Part shown: positions 57,282 through 64,000 of the stretch, in pieces | Layout: each line of letters opens with the position of its first letter | Position numbering within the stretch: the first letter of the stretch is position 1 | From: Streptomyces sp. NBC_01723 | GTDB lineage: Bacteria > Actinomycetota > Actinomycetes > Streptomycetales > Streptomycetaceae | Assembly: GCF_036246005.1 (NCBI RefSeq) | Contig: NZ_CP109171.1 | Coordinates: 1,848,001-1,912,000 of the forward strand | Length of the DNA: 64,000 nucleotides | Direction: 5' to 3' | Notes under the pieces: generated by a model | The model's input: the letters and a program-made list of their open reading frames with translations, nothing else | What the model was told of the DNA's origin: nothing | The model's database searches: none | Position numbers and translations under genes: made by a program

Positions 57282-58232
57282 ATGCCGCACGCCACACAGC
57301 ACGCGGACGTCGCCACCGCGGAACTCGACTCGGCCCTGCGCGGTGGCCCCTTCCACGTCGCCCTGCGCGCCGCGATCGCCGCTCGCGGACTACCGTTGCA
57401 GCGTGTGCAGCACCATCTGTCGCGCCACGGGGTGAAGGTGGGCGTCACCAGCCTGAGCTACTGGCAGCAGGGCGCCCGCCGCCCGCAGCGCCCCGAGTCG
57501 CTGCGGGCCGTGCGAGCCCTGGAGGAGATACTCCAGCTGCCCGAGGAATCGCTGATCCGCCTGCTCGCCGAGGCCGAGGAGGACTCCCCCGAGCGACGGC
57601 CCGCCGCCCGCTCCTACCGCGCCCACCTGGAGGCTTCGGGCGTCCTGGACCGGCTGCTGGCCGAACTGGACCAACCGTCGCCGGACAGCGGGGTGCACAT
57701 CCTCGGCCACCACGAGCTGATCCGCGTCGGTGCACACCGCGAACTGGCGGGACGCGAGTCGCACCACATCGTCCGCGCCCACCGCAACGGCGTCGACCGC
57801 TTCGTCGCCGTCCACTACGGCGATCCGGGATGCGCTCCCGCGCGGATGACGGTCCACGCGCTGGAGAACTGCCGCACGGGACGCGTCCGCATCCACCACG
57901 ACACCGGTCTGCTGGTGACGGAGGTGCTCTTCGACACGTGGCTGCGCGCCGGGGACACCCATCTCTTCCGCTACGGCGTGGAGGACGGCACGGCGGGAGT
58001 GTCACGGGAGTACGTCCGCGGGTTCGGTGCGGCGGGCGGGCAGTACGCGCTCCAGGTGCGGTTCGACGCCGCGGCGCTGCCGGTGCGCTGCCACCGGTTC
58101 ACCCAGCACTCGCCGGCGGCGCCGCGCGGCGGCCGGCAGGAGCTGACCCTCAGCGGGCGGCACCACTCGGTGCATCTCGTGGAGCCGCGGGCGCGGACGG
58201 GGATGCTGGGGATCGGGTGGGACTGGGAGTAG
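57282..58232 (+). CDS. XRE/helix-turn-helix protein of unknown role, Streptomyces-type
   Basis: The 316-residue product has an N-terminal helix-turn-helix-like region (ALRAAIAARGLPLQRVQHHL then RHGVKVGVTSLSYWQQGARRP near residues 28-70) and a large C-terminal half with no known domain (HILGHHELIRVGAHRELAGRE, VRIHHDTGLLVTEVLFDTWL). The pattern suits a DNA-binding regulator with a sensory half. I cannot name a ligand or target. AAAGG six bases before the ATG supports the start. It stands alone between uvrC and the Rieske gene. Confidence 0.75.
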   Translation: MPHATQHADVATAELDSALRGGPFHVALRAAIAARGLPLQRVQHHLSRHGVKVGVTSLSYWQQGARRPQRPESLRAVRALEEILQLPEESLIRLLAEAEEDSPERRPAARSYRAHLEASGVLDRLLAELDQPSPDSGVHILGHHELIRVGAHRELAGRESHHIVRAHRNGVDRFVAVHYGDPGCAPARMTVHALENCRTGRVRIHHDTGLLVTEVLFDTWLRAGDTHLFRYGVEDGTAGVSREYVRGFGAAGGQYALQVRFDAAALPVRCHRFTQHSPAAPRGGRQELTLSGRHHSVHLVEPRARTGMLGIGWDWE

Positions 58233-58280
58233 GCGGGCGCGGGCGGGCGCGGGCGGGCGCGGACGGGCGCGGACGGGCGC
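58231..58280 (+). repeat. Five tandem copies of a 10-bp G-rich unit
   Basis: Units read AGGCGGGCGC, GGGCGGGCGC, GGGCGGGCGC, GGACGGGCGC and GGACGGGCGC, right after the XRE-type stop codon. Such simple runs can slip during replication or fold into G-quadruplexes; their length may vary between strains. Confidence 0.85.
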
Positions 58281-58310
58281 GGTGAGCCGGCGGCTCCTCG
58301 CCCGCCACGG

Positions 58311-58736
58311 TCAGGTCCCGGGGCTCGCGACGATGCGGCCCCGCTTCACCTCGACCGGGAGTTCGATGAGCGGCGCGGTCGCCGGGGCGTGCAGCACTTC
58401 GCCGGTCCGGGCGTCGAACTCGCTGCCGTGACAGGGGCAGACCAGTTTCGTGCCCTCCAGCTTCTTGATGGGGCACCCCGCGTGCGTGCAGACCGTGCTG
58501 AACGCCTTCAGGGTGCCGTCCTCGGCCCGGCTGACCACCACGTTGCCGTCGGGGTAGAGCTTCGTCGCGCCCTTGGCGACCTCGCCCTCCGCTCCCAGCT
58601 CGACGGGCGCGGTGGGCCTGGCCGGGGCGGCGCCGTCGTCGCCCGGTGAGCATGCGGCCGCCGTGAGTCCGGCGACGGGCGTGAGGGCCGCCGAGCGAAG
58701 GACGGTACGGCGGCTCGGGGCGGGGCGGCCAGGCAT
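58311..58736 (-). CDS. Rieske [2Fe-2S] lipoprotein exported by Tat
   Basis: The 141-residue product begins MPGRPAPSRRTVLRSAAL, a twin-arginine signal, and has a lipobox-like TAAAC at about residues 25-29. The Rieske motifs CTHAGCP near residue 80 and CPCHGSEFD near 97 provide the four cluster ligands. Folded export by Tat is expected for a protein that gets its cluster in the cytoplasm. It could pass electrons at the outer face of the membrane; the partner is unknown. Confidence 0.88.
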   Translation of the reverse strand: MPGRPAPSRRTVLRSAALTPVAGLTAAACSPGDDGAAPARPTAPVELGAEGEVAKGATKLYPDGNVVVSRAEDGTLKAFSTVCTHAGCPIKKLEGTKLVCPCHGSEFDARTGEVLHAPATAPLIELPVEVKRGRIVASPGT

Positions 58737-58826
58737 GGGGTCTCCACTGTTCAGGGGGCGTGCAGGGCGACGATATCCGGCGGGCGGGTCGGCGTTCCGG
58801 GGCGGGTGGGCGGTTCGGGGTCCTGG

Positions 58827-58852
58827 CGTAAACGTTTGCGCAAGCGTTTACG
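58827..58852 (+). promoter_or_regulatory. Near-perfect 26-bp palindrome before the LacI gene, candidate operator
   Basis: CGTAAACG and CGTTTACG flank TTTGCGCAAG, with one mismatched pair. The half-sites resemble LacI/PurR-type operators, and its place 89 bp before the start suits autoregulation and coregulation of the sugar-kinase gene. Confidence 0.7.
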
Positions 58853-58940
58853 CGGACCCGGCGCATGGGGTACGGTCCCGGCCGACGCACGCACACGCGG
58901 CACGGAGCCGGTGCGCGGCGATACGGAAATGGGGACGCCG

Positions 58941-60005
58941 ATGCCGACCATGGTGGATGTCGCACGGAGCGCCGGGGTCTCCGTGGCCACCGTCTCGCAC
59001 GTGCTCAACGACACGCGCCCGGTCCTGCCGGGCACCCGTCAGGCGGTGCTCGACGCCGTCGAGGAGCTGGGCTACACCCCCAACACGCTGGCCCGTTCCC
59101 TGGTGACCTCCCGCACCCGCTCGATCGGGCTCGCGGTGTCGGCGATCAGCAACCCGTACTTCACGGAGATTCTCCAGGGCGTCGAGGCCAGTGCGCTGGA
59201 GCACGGCTACAGCCTGCTCATCGCCGACCCGCACGACGATCCCGGACACGAACGCAAGGTCGTACAGCTGCTGCACGAGCGGCGCGTGGACGGCATGATC
59301 GTCGCGCCCTCCGCCGAGCCGGGGGACCTGGTCGCCTATCTCGGGCGCCACCGGGTGCCGGCCGTGTTCCTCGACCGGGTGGTCGAGGTGCCGGAGGGCG
59401 ACGGCGCGCCGCGCTTCGACCAGGTCTGCGCGGAGGGCGCCGAGCCGACGGCGCTGCTGGTCGGCCACCTCGCCGGACTCGGCCATCGCCGGATCGGCCT
59501 GGTCGCGGGCCGGCCGGGGCTCAGCACGACGCGCGAGCGGATCACCGGGTACCGGCACGGCCTCGCGACCGCCGGACTGCCCTTCGACGACCGGCTGCTG
59601 GTCCACGGCGACTCCGAGGCGGACGGCGGCGAAAGGGCCACCGCGGCCCTGCTGTCGTGGTCGGTGCCGCCCACCGCGCTGGTCACGGCCAACAACGCGA
59701 TGACGATCGGCGCGCTGCGCGCCCTTCGGGACCGGGGCCTGTCCGTGCCCGGCGACGTCGCGCTGTGCTGCTTCGACGACTTCGCGTGGGCCGATCTCTT
59801 CACGCCGCGCCTCACCGCCGTCGCCCAGCCCAGCAGGGACCTCGGCGCGCAGGCCGTGCGGCTGCTGCTGGAACGCCTCGCCGCGCCGGACCGGCCCGCC
59901 CGGACCGTGCGCCTGCCCTGCGCCTTCGTCCACCGCACGTCCTGCGGCTGCCCCGAGCAGACCGAGCAAGCCCACGTCACCGCTCCCGAAAGGACCCTCC
60001 CGTGA
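58941..60005 (+). CDS. LacI-family transcriptional regulator
   Basis: The 354-residue product has the LacI N-terminal helix-turn-helix MPTMVDVARSAGVSVATVSH and VLNDTRPV hinge, then a periplasmic-binding-protein-like effector domain (IGLAVSAISNPYFTEILQGV near residue 60; RIGLVAGRPGLSTTRERI near 190; VPGDVALCCFDDFAWADLF near 270). The ATG at 58941 gives a standard LacI start after GGGGA. It overlaps the PfkB kinase by GTGA, so the kinase substrate, or a related sugar, is the likely effector. Confidence 0.92.
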   Translation: MPTMVDVARSAGVSVATVSHVLNDTRPVLPGTRQAVLDAVEELGYTPNTLARSLVTSRTRSIGLAVSAISNPYFTEILQGVEASALEHGYSLLIADPHDDPGHERKVVQLLHERRVDGMIVAPSAEPGDLVAYLGRHRVPAVFLDRVVEVPEGDGAPRFDQVCAEGAEPTALLVGHLAGLGHRRIGLVAGRPGLSTTRERITGYRHGLATAGLPFDDRLLVHGDSEADGGERATAALLSWSVPPTALVTANNAMTIGALRALRDRGLSVPGDVALCCFDDFAWADLFTPRLTAVAQPSRDLGAQAVRLLLERLAAPDRPARTVRLPCAFVHRTSCGCPEQTEQAHVTAPERTLP

Positions 60006-60910
60006 TCGTCGTCGCCGGTGAGGCACTGATCGACCTGGTACCGCAGGGCACGGGCGCCCTCGCCGCTCTGCGGCCCGCCCTCGGTGGCGGCCCGTACAAC
60101 ACGGCCGTCGCACTCGGCCGCCTCGGCTCCCCCACCGCCTTCTGCTCCCGGGTCTCGTACGACGCCTTCGGCGAGGCGCTCCTGGACCGGCTGCGGGAGA
60201 CGGGGGTGGACATCGCGCCCGTGCAACGCGGGACCGAGCCGACGACGCTCGCCGTGGCCTCGGTGGGCGCGGACGGTTCGGCCGCGTACTCCTTCTACGT
60301 GGACGGCACGGCGGACCGGCTGTTCACGGTCCCCGCCGACCTGCCGTCGGGCACCCGGGCGGCGTCCTTCGGGACCTGCTCGCTGGTGCTGGAGCCGGGT
60401 GCGAGCGCGTACGAGGGGCTGCTGCGCGAGACGGCCGCGCGGGGCGTCCTCACCGCGCTGGACCCGAACATCAGGGCCGGACTGATTCCGGATCCGGACG
60501 CCTACCGGGCCCGGTTCAAGAGCTGGCTGCCGTCCGTGTCGCTGCTGAAGTTGTCCGAGGAGGATGCCGCGTGGCTCGGCGGCACGCCCCGGGAGTGGCT
60601 GGCGTCCGGACCGGCGGCGGTCGTGGTCACCCGGGGTGGAGCCGGGCTCACCGCGTTCACCCGCGACGGGGGCGAGTACGCGGTGCCGGGCGAGCGGGTC
60701 GAGGTGGTGGACACGATCGGTGCGGGCGACACGGTGAACGCCGCACTGCTGCACGGCCTCGCCGCACGCGACGCCCTCGACCCCGACGGCCTGGCCGCCC
60801 TGGGACCGGAGGGATGGACGGGGCTGCTGGGATTCGCCGCCCGCGCGGCCGCGCTCACCTGCTCCCGCGCGGGCGCCGAACCGCCGTACGCCCACGAGAT
60901 GACCGCCTGA
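60002..60910 (+). CDS. PfkB-family carbohydrate kinase
   Basis: The 302-residue product has the PfkB pattern: MIVVAGEALIDLVP at the N-terminus, GGGPYNTAVALGRLG near residue 28, GVLTALDPNIRAG near 155, and the ATP/anion-hole motif DTIGAGDTVNAALL near 240 with the catalytic Asp. The first motif and length resemble fructokinases and other hexose or ribose kinases; the substrate is not fixed by sequence. Start GTG 60002 overlaps the LacI stop. Confidence 0.9.
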   Translation: MIVVAGEALIDLVPQGTGALAALRPALGGGPYNTAVALGRLGSPTAFCSRVSYDAFGEALLDRLRETGVDIAPVQRGTEPTTLAVASVGADGSAAYSFYVDGTADRLFTVPADLPSGTRAASFGTCSLVLEPGASAYEGLLRETAARGVLTALDPNIRAGLIPDPDAYRARFKSWLPSVSLLKLSEEDAAWLGGTPREWLASGPAAVVVTRGGAGLTAFTRDGGEYAVPGERVEVVDTIGAGDTVNAALLHGLAARDALDPDGLAALGPEGWTGLLGFAARAAALTCSRAGAEPPYAHEMTA

Positions 60911-60996
60911 CGGCGCGCCCGGCGGGCGGCGGACCGCACCAACGCGGGTCGTCAAGCCCGCGGGGCGCGCCGTCCGGCCGGCCCGGGCCACCTGTG

Positions 60997-61040
60997 CGAC
61001 GCGCCGGGGCCCACGGATGATCGTGGGCCCCGGCGCGTCG
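60997..61040 (-). terminator. Perfect 19-bp hairpin after uvrA
   Basis: A 19-bp stem (60997-61015 with 61022-61040) over a six-base loop, 29 bp after the uvrA stop codon in the minus direction. It faces the convergent kinase gene and may end both. Confidence 0.85.
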
Positions 61041-61069
61041 ATGTCGGCCGGTGCGGCGCCGGACTCGGC

Positions 61070-64000
61070 TCAGGCCTTGCTCGTCCGCGCCGTCTTCTTC
61101 GCGGCGGGCTTGGCGGCCTTCTTGGCCGTCTTCGCGGCGGAGGTCTTCGCGGTGGTCTTCTTCGCCGCGGCCCCCTTGGGAGCGGCCTTCTTCGCGGCCG
61201 TGTCCGCGACCGACTTCGTCGCGGTCCTCTTGGCGGTGGCCTTGGACGCCACCGTCTTCGCCGCCGCCTTGCGCGGGCTCCGCACGGAGGACGCGTCGCT
61301 GATCCGGTCGGCACCGAGGACGTCCCGCAGGAACTTGCCGGTGTGGCTGGTGGCAACCCCGGCGACCTGCTCGGGCGTGCCCTCGGCGACCACCAGGCCA
61401 CCGCCGGCGCCGCCCTCGGGGCCCATGTCGACGACCCAGTCGGCGGTCTTGATCACGTCGAGGTTGTGCTCGATGACGATGACCGTGTTGCCCTTGTCGA
61501 CCAGCCCGGCCAGGACCGTCAGCAGCTTGCTGATGTCCTCGAAGTGCAGACCGGTGGTCGGCTCGTCCAGAACGTAGACCGTGCGGCCGGTGGAGCGGCG
61601 CTGCAGCTCGCTGGCGAGCTTGACGCGCTGGGCCTCACCGCCGGACAGGGTGGTCGCTGACTGGCCGAGCCGGACATAGCCGAGGCCGACGTCCTTGAGC
61701 GTCTTCATGTGCCGGGAGATCGCGGGGACCGCCTCGAAGAAGTCGGTCGCCTCCTCGATCGGCATGTTCAGGACGTCGGCGATGGACTTGCCCTTGTAGT
61801 GGACCTCCAGGGTCTCCCGGTTGTACCGGGCACCGTGGCAGACCTCGCACGGGACGTAGACGTCCGGTAGGAAGTTCATCTCGATCTTGATCGTGCCGTC
61901 GCCCGCGCAGTTCTCGCAGCGGCCGCCCTTGACGTTGAAGGAGAAGCGGCCGGGCAGGTAGCCGCGGACCTTTGCCTCCGTCGTCTCGGCGAACAGCTTG
62001 CGGACGTGGTCGAAGACTCCGGTGTACGTCGCCGGGTTCGACCGCGGGGTGCGGCCGATGGGCGACTGGTCGACGTGCACGACCTTGTCGACGAGGTCGT
62101 CGCCGTCCACGCGCGTGTGGCGGCCGGGCACGCTCCGGGCACCGTTCAGCTCGCGGGCCAGGTGCGTGTACAGGATGTCGTTGACCAGGGTCGACTTGCC
62201 GGAGCCGGAGACACCGGTGACGGCCGTGAAGACGCCCAGCGGGAAGGAGACGTCGATGTCCTGGAGGTTGTTCTCCCGGGCGCCGTGCACGGTGAGCTGC
62301 CGGGACGGGTCGTGCGGGCGCCGGATGTCGGGCAGCGGGATGGCCTTCCTGCCGGACAGGTACAGGCCGGTCTGCGACTCGGCGTTGTCGAGCAGTCCCT
62401 CGAGGGAGCCGCTGTGCACGACCTTGCCGCCGTGCTCACCGGCGCCGGGGCCGATGTCGACGATCCAGTCGGCGACCTTGATGGTGTCCTCGTCGTGCTC
62501 GACGACGATGAGGGTGTTGCCCATGTCGCGGAGCCGGACGAGGGTCTCGATCAGCCGGTGGTTGTCGCGCTGGTGCAGGCCGATGGACGGCTCGTCGAGG
62601 ACGTAGAGCACGCCGACGAGTCCGGAGCCGATCTGGGTGGCCAGCCGGATGCGCTGGGCCTCGCCGCCGGAGAGCGTGCCGGCCGCGCGGTTCAGCGAGA
62701 GGTAGTCCAGGCCGACGTCGACCAGGAAGCGGAGTCGCTCGTTGACCTCCTTGAGCACGCGCTCGGCGATCTTCTTGTCGCGGGCGCTGAGCTTGAGCTC
62801 GCCCAGGAAGTCGGCGCAGTCGCTGATGGACATCGCCGAGACCTCGGCGATCGACTTGCCCATGACGGTGACCGCGAGGACGAGGGGCTTGAGCCGGGTG
62901 CCCTCACAGGTGGGGCAGGGCACCTCGCGCATGTAGCCCTCGAAGCGCTCGCGGCTGGAGTCGCTCTCGGCCTCGCTGTGCCGGCGCTTGACGAACGGGA
63001 TCGCGCCCTCGAACGCCGTGGTGTACCGGCGCTCGCGGCCGTACCGGTTGCGGTAGCGGACCTCGACCTGGGTCTTGTGGCCGTTCAGCAGGGCCTTGCG
63101 GGCGCGCAGCGGGAGGCCCGCGAAGGGGATGTCCGTGCGGAAGCCGAGCGCGTCCGCGAGGGCGCCGATCAGGCGGCCGAAGTAGTCCTTGGTGTGTCCG
63201 TGCGACCAGGGGTGGATGGCGCCCTCGTCGAGGGACTTGTCCTCGTCGGGGACGATCAGCTCCGGGTCGACCTCCATGCGGGTGCCGATGCCGGAGCAGT
63301 CGGGGCAGGCGCCGAAGGGCGAGTTGAAGGAGAAGGAGCGGGGCTCCAGCTCCTCGAAGGACAGGTCGTCGTACGGGCAGTACAGGTGCTCCGAGTACAT
63401 GCGCTCGCGCTCGGGGTCGTCCTCGGGGAGGTCGACGAAGTCGAGCACGACCATGCCGCCGGACAGGCCGAGCGCGGTCTCGACGGAGTCGGTGAGGCGG
63501 CGCTTGGCGGAGTCCTTGACGGTGAGGCGGTCGACGACCACCTCGATGGTGTGCTTCTCCTGCTTCTTCAGCGTCGGCGGGGTGGAGAGCTGGATGGTCT
63601 CGCCGTCCACCCGCGCGCGGGAGTAGCCCTTGGTCTGGAGCTCCGCGAAGAGGTCGACGAACTCGCCCTTGCGCTCGCGCACCAGCGGCGACAGCACCTG
63701 GAAGCGGCTGCCCTCCGGCAGCTCGAGGACCTTGTCGACGATGGCCTGCGGCGACTGGCGCGAGATCGGCCGGCCGCATTCCGGGCAGTGCGGCTTGCCG
63801 ATGCGGGCGAAGAGCAGGCGCAGGTAGTCGTAGACCTCGGTGATGGTGCCGACCGTGGAGCGCGGGTTGCGCGAGGTCGACTTCTGGTCGATGGAGACCG
63901 CCGGGGAGAGGCCCTCGATGAAGTCGACGTCCGGCTTGTCCATCTGTCCGAGGAACTGCCGGGCGTAGGAGGAGAGCGACTCCACGTAGCGCCGCTGGCC
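61070..64000 (-). CDS. uvrA: Excinuclease ABC subunit A, N-terminus beyond the window, with a Lys/Ala-rich tail
   Basis: UvrA is the damage-recognition ATPase of nucleotide-excision repair. The visible part (976 residues) lacks the first ~50 residues, including the first Walker A. It has zinc-type cysteines (CPECGRP, CPDCSG), the ABC signatures [11 protein letters not shown] near residue 440 and [11 protein letters not shown] near 780, a second Walker [10 protein letters not shown], and DEPTTGLH. The C-terminal ~70 residues are histone-H1-like ([16 protein letters not shown] ... [16 protein letters not shown]), which is not needed in other bacteria. It ends at a hairpin. Confidence 0.95.
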   Translation of the reverse strand, partial: GQRRYVESLSSYARQFLGQMDKPDVDFIEGLSPAVSIDQKSTSRNPRSTVGTITEVYDYLRLLFARIGKPHCPECGRPISRQSPQAIVDKVLELPEGSRFQVLSPLVRERKGEFVDLFAELQTKGYSRARVDGETIQLSTPPTLKKQEKHTIEVVVDRLTVKDSAKRRLTDSVETALGLSGGMVVLDFVDLPEDDPERERMYSEHLYCPYDDLSFEELEPRSFSFNSPFGACPDCSGIGTRMEVDPELIVPDEDKSLDEGAIHPWSHGHTKDYFGRLIGALADALGFRTDIPFAGLPLRARKALLNGHKTQVEVRYRNRYGRERRYTTAFEGAIPFVKRRHSEAESDSSRERFEGYMREVPCPTCEGTRLKPLVLAVTVMGKSIAEVSAMSISDCADFLGELKLSARDKKIAERVLKEVNERLRFLVDVGLDYLSLNRAAGTLSGGEAQRIRLATQIGSGLVGVLYVLDEPSIGLHQRDNHRLIETLVRLRDMGNTLIVVEHDEDTIKVADWIVDIGPGAGEHGGKVVHSGSLEGLLDNAESQTGLYLSGRKAIPLPDIRRPHDPSRQLTVHGARENNLQDIDVSFPLGVFTAVTGVSGSGKSTLVNDILYTHLARELNGARSVPGRHTRVDGDDLVDKVVHVDQSPIGRTPRSNPATYTGVFDHVRKLFAETTEAKVRGYLPGRFSFNVKGGRCENCAGDGTIKIEMNFLPDVYVPCEVCHGARYNRETLEVHYKGKSIADVLNMPIEEATDFFEAVPAISRHMKTLKDVGLGYVRLGQSATTLSGGEAQRVKLASELQRRSTGRTVYVLDEPTTGLHFEDISKLLTVLAGLVDKGNTVIVIEHNLDVIKTADWVVDMGPEGGAGGGLVVAEGTPEQVAGVATSHTGKFLRDVLGADRISDASSVRSPRKAAAKTVASKATAKRTATKSVADTAAKKAAPKGAAAKKTTAKTSAAKTAKKAAKPAAKKTARTSKA

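Noticed and set aside
56930..57448. Short readings between uvrC and the XRE-type gene
   Set aside because: They are low-complexity and have no ribosome-binding sites; the region reads as divergent promoter.

Overview
The window is very GC-rich, with strong G/C bias at third codon positions, GTG and TTG starts, and dense ATGA/GTGA gene overlaps. Its gene content (whiA-yvcK-rapZ-uvrC, a clustered pentose-phosphate operon, an eight-gene suf operon, Tat-secreted enzymes, an SMR/TetR pair) points to a Streptomyces chromosome, probably core rather than arm. I see no rRNA, tRNA, CRISPR array, prophage or insertion sequence.

Layout. 0-7 kb: a cut-off TetR gene, a Tat-exported PhoX/DUF839 protein, a conserved unknown protein, a secreted endonuclease/exonuclease/phosphatase-fold protein, an antibiotic-biosynthesis-monooxygenase-like protein under a MerR/SoxR-type promoter, and a DUF3618/holin-like membrane pair. 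7-11 kb: dapA and dapD for lysine/diaminopimelate, separated by a small secreted protein and a stand-alone RelA/SpoT-domain (p)ppGpp synthetase. 11-18.5 kb: an SMR efflux pump with its TetR regulator, then sufR-sufB-sufD-ferredoxin-sufC-sufS-sufU-sufT (Fe-S cluster assembly, minus strand) ending in a perfect hairpin. 18.5-25 kb: an AAC(3)-family acetyltransferase, a drug-type ABC exporter, heme A synthase (ctaA), an amidohydrolase and heme O synthase (ctaB). 25-32 kb: tkt-tal-zwf-opcA-pgl, the pentose phosphate pathway in one operon. 32-38.7 kb: a sugar ABC uptake cluster with a GH13 alpha-glucosidase and two binding proteins. 38.7-42.5 kb: PadR regulator plus an ATPase/FtsX-type ABC exporter. 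42.5-48.3 kb: pgi, an RbpA-like protein, secG, tpiA, pgk and gap. 48.5-57 kb: a large zinc carboxypeptidase, then the uvrC-rapZ-yvcK-whiA operon. 57-64 kb: an XRE-type regulator, a Tat Rieske lipoprotein, a LacI regulator translationally coupled to a PfkB sugar kinase, and uvrA running off the right edge.

The genes fit together as a central carbon block (oligosaccharide import and hydrolysis, glucose phosphate isomerisation, oxidative and non-oxidative pentose phosphate pathway, lower glycolysis) beside respiratory heme A synthesis, Fe-S assembly and nucleotide excision repair.

Most of the window is ordinary Streptomyces core. The signals most worth a second look are: a MalF-type permease carrying an Ig-like extracellular insertion placed like the P2 loop of E. 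coli MalF; a stand-alone RelA/SpoT synthetase between dap genes; a 33-bp tandem duplication that copied a ribosome-binding site and start codon at an ABC-transporter junction; a 14-codon ORF coupled to an ABC permease; and several palindromic operators, some without an obvious local regulator.
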